A stretch of DNA of 64,000 bases from the NCBI GenBank assembly GCA_024235415.1, contig JACKML010000005.1, positions 157,263 through 221,262 on the forward strand, in the 5' to 3' direction. Of this stretch, positions 63,183-64,000 are shown in pieces. Origin of the DNA: Chromatiaceae bacterium. GTDB taxonomy: Bacteria > Pseudomonadota > Gammaproteobacteria > Chromatiales > Chromatiaceae. The notes under the pieces were generated by a model. The model had not been told where the DNA came from. It saw nothing but the letters and a program-made list of their open reading frames with translations, and searched no databases. How positions within the stretch are numbered: the first letter of the stretch is position 1; every line of letters begins with the position of its first letter. Position numbers and translations under genes: made by a program.

Positions 63183-63596
63183 ATGGTTTTCGAGCGCGCC
63201 AAGCGGATACGTTTTTCCCATTGTGATCCCGCTGGCATCGTCTTTTATCCGCGCTATGCCGAACTGCTGAACGAAATCGTCGAGGACTGGTTCGCTGAGG
63301 GTATCGGCATCGATTTGCGTACCCTTGTTTCGGCGCATCGGCTCGGGGTACCCGTTGTGCGGCTGGAGGTTGATTTTCTGAGTCCGGCGCGTCTGGGCGA
63401 CAGGCTGACCTTCCGCCTTGTCGTGGTAGCAATAGGCGGCAGGTCCATAAGACTCACCGTCGATGCGGTGCGTGGCCAGACCGCCTGCCTGCGGGCTGTG
63501 CTGACAGTCGTGTTGACATCTCTCGATAGTTTCCAGGCTGTGCCCGTCGACGATGTCTGGCGGGACAGGTTTGGCGCCTATCAAGCCGAGACGTGA
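63183..63596 (+). CDS. hot-dog acyl-CoA thioesterase, possible DHNA-CoA hydrolase
   Basis: A 137-residue hot-dog protein of the 4-hydroxybenzoyl-CoA thioesterase type. HCDPAGIVFYPRY (residues 13-25) holds the catalytic Asp of this group. An AAGGAG site precedes the ATG. Its stop overlaps the GTG of a MenA-type gene, which suggests it hydrolyses 1,4-dihydroxy-2-naphthoyl-CoA (MenI role) in menaquinone synthesis; substrate choice is inference. Confidence 0.82.
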   Translation: MVFERAKRIRFSHCDPAGIVFYPRYAELLNEIVEDWFAEGIGIDLRTLVSAHRLGVPVVRLEVDFLSPARLGDRLTFRLVVVAIGGRSIRLTVDAVRGQTACLRAVLTVVLTSLDSFQAVPVDDVWRDRFGAYQAET

Positions 63597-64000
63597 CCGA
63601 GCCGTTGTCTGCCGCAAACCCCTCCGTACCGGCTGGCTGGCGCATCTGGAGCGTCGCCGTGCGGCCGCGAACCCTGCCACTGGCGGCGGCGCCCGTCCTC
63701 GCCGGTACTGCGCTGGCATGGGCCGAGCATTCGCGACTGCTGTGGGGGCCGGTATTGGCCGCTCTGGTGGCGGCACTTCTGATACAGATGGGCACCAACC
63801 TGCACAACGATGCGGCCGACTTCGAACGCGGCAATGACGGCAGCGATCGCACGGGACCGCTGCGCATCACGGCGTCCGGCTGGGCCAGCGCCAGGCAGGT
63901 GCGCATCGCGGCACGCAGTAGCTTTCTCCTGGCACTGCTTGTGGGCGGTTATCTGGTTGCCGTGGGCGGTGGATTCATCCTGGCGATCGGCTGCGCCTCG
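63593..64000 (+). CDS. menA: MenA-type 1,4-dihydroxy-2-naphthoate prenyltransferase (3' end outside window)
   Basis: The first 136 codons of a UbiA-superfamily prenyltransferase. RPRTLPLAAAPVLAGTALAW and LLIQMGTNLHNDAADFERG contain the NDxxD-type prenyl-diphosphate site of MenA (N-D-A-A-D). Several membrane spans are visible. GTG start overlaps the preceding stop by 4 bp. Menaquinone would be a suitable donor for NapGH. Confidence 0.85.
   Translation, partial: MTEPLSAANPSVPAGWRIWSVAVRPRTLPLAAAPVLAGTALAWAEHSRLLWGPVLAALVAALLIQMGTNLHNDAADFERGNDGSDRTGPLRITASGWASARQVRIAARSSFLLALLVGGYLVAVGGGFILAIGCAS

Noticed and set aside
1..64000. CRISPR array, rRNA or tRNA genes
   Set aside because: No regularly spaced direct repeats, no rRNA sequence and no cloverleaf with a TTCRANY loop were recognised by eye; a tRNAscan run would be decisive for tRNAs.

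Overview
The window comes from a GC-rich gammaproteobacterium whose gene set suggests a denitrifying sulfur oxidiser (Chromatiales-like; inferred from gene content, not from a marker gene). Two facts support this. The right third encodes flavocytochrome c sulfide dehydrogenase (fccAB), a periplasmic nitrate reductase operon (napFDAGHB), a NosR/NirI-type membrane protein and cytochrome cd1 nitrite reductase (nirS). The left two thirds are a horizontally acquired conjugative element of the PFGI-1/ICEclc class.

Layout. (1) 1-5.9 kb: a Druantia type II-like defence module made of a helicase/DUF1998 protein cut by the window edge, a C5-cytosine methyltransferase and a Vsr-type mismatch endonuclease. 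(2) 6.4-25.0 kb: the mating-pair-formation module of the element on the minus strand, in the usual order from an OmpA-PilL fusion at 25.0 kb down to TraG at 6.8 kb. Most junctions are ATGA or TGATG stop/start overlaps, so it reads as one translationally coupled operon. (3) 25.3-36.7 kb: cargo. This includes a NYN-LOTUS protein, chromate resistance chrB-chrA, a two-component system with an EamA exporter carrying a histidine-rich tail, a periplasmic protein, a class II cytochrome c, a complete IS1182-family insertion with a 4-bp target duplication, and dinB. (4) 37.2-42.1 kb: the accessory/maintenance block typical of these elements (RadC-like, DUF4313-like, DUF932, DUF3275, DUF3577). Nearly every gene is preceded by a strong leader hairpin. 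(5) 42.6-44.3 kb: an IS91-family transposase, abutting a 5'-truncated PLP enzyme of the Cys/Met class. (6) 45.2-64 kb: cysteine desulfurase, the NosR-like gene behind a textbook FNR-type promoter, an EF-hand protein, a sigma-54 activator divergent from a methionine-zipper membrane protein plus fccAB, the nap operon, a decayed stretch with a rhodanese remnant and small membrane proteins, a frameshifted nirS, a DsrE-family protein, and a hot-dog thioesterase overlapping a MenA-type prenyltransferase.

How the genes fit together. Sulfide electrons enter through FccAB. NapGH-NapB-NapA can use quinol to reduce nitrate, since no napC is present here. NirS would reduce nitrite if its frameshift is not real. 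The thioesterase-MenA pair would supply menaquinone, the likely donor for NapGH. Control is visible in the DNA at two places: an FNR/Dnr-type box with a matching -10 element before the nosR-like gene, and a -24/-12 promoter with upstream palindromes before the Met-rich gene and fccAB, next to the gene for a one-component sigma-54 activator. No relaxase, integrase or att site was found, so the conjugative element is incomplete within these 64 kb and may extend to the left.
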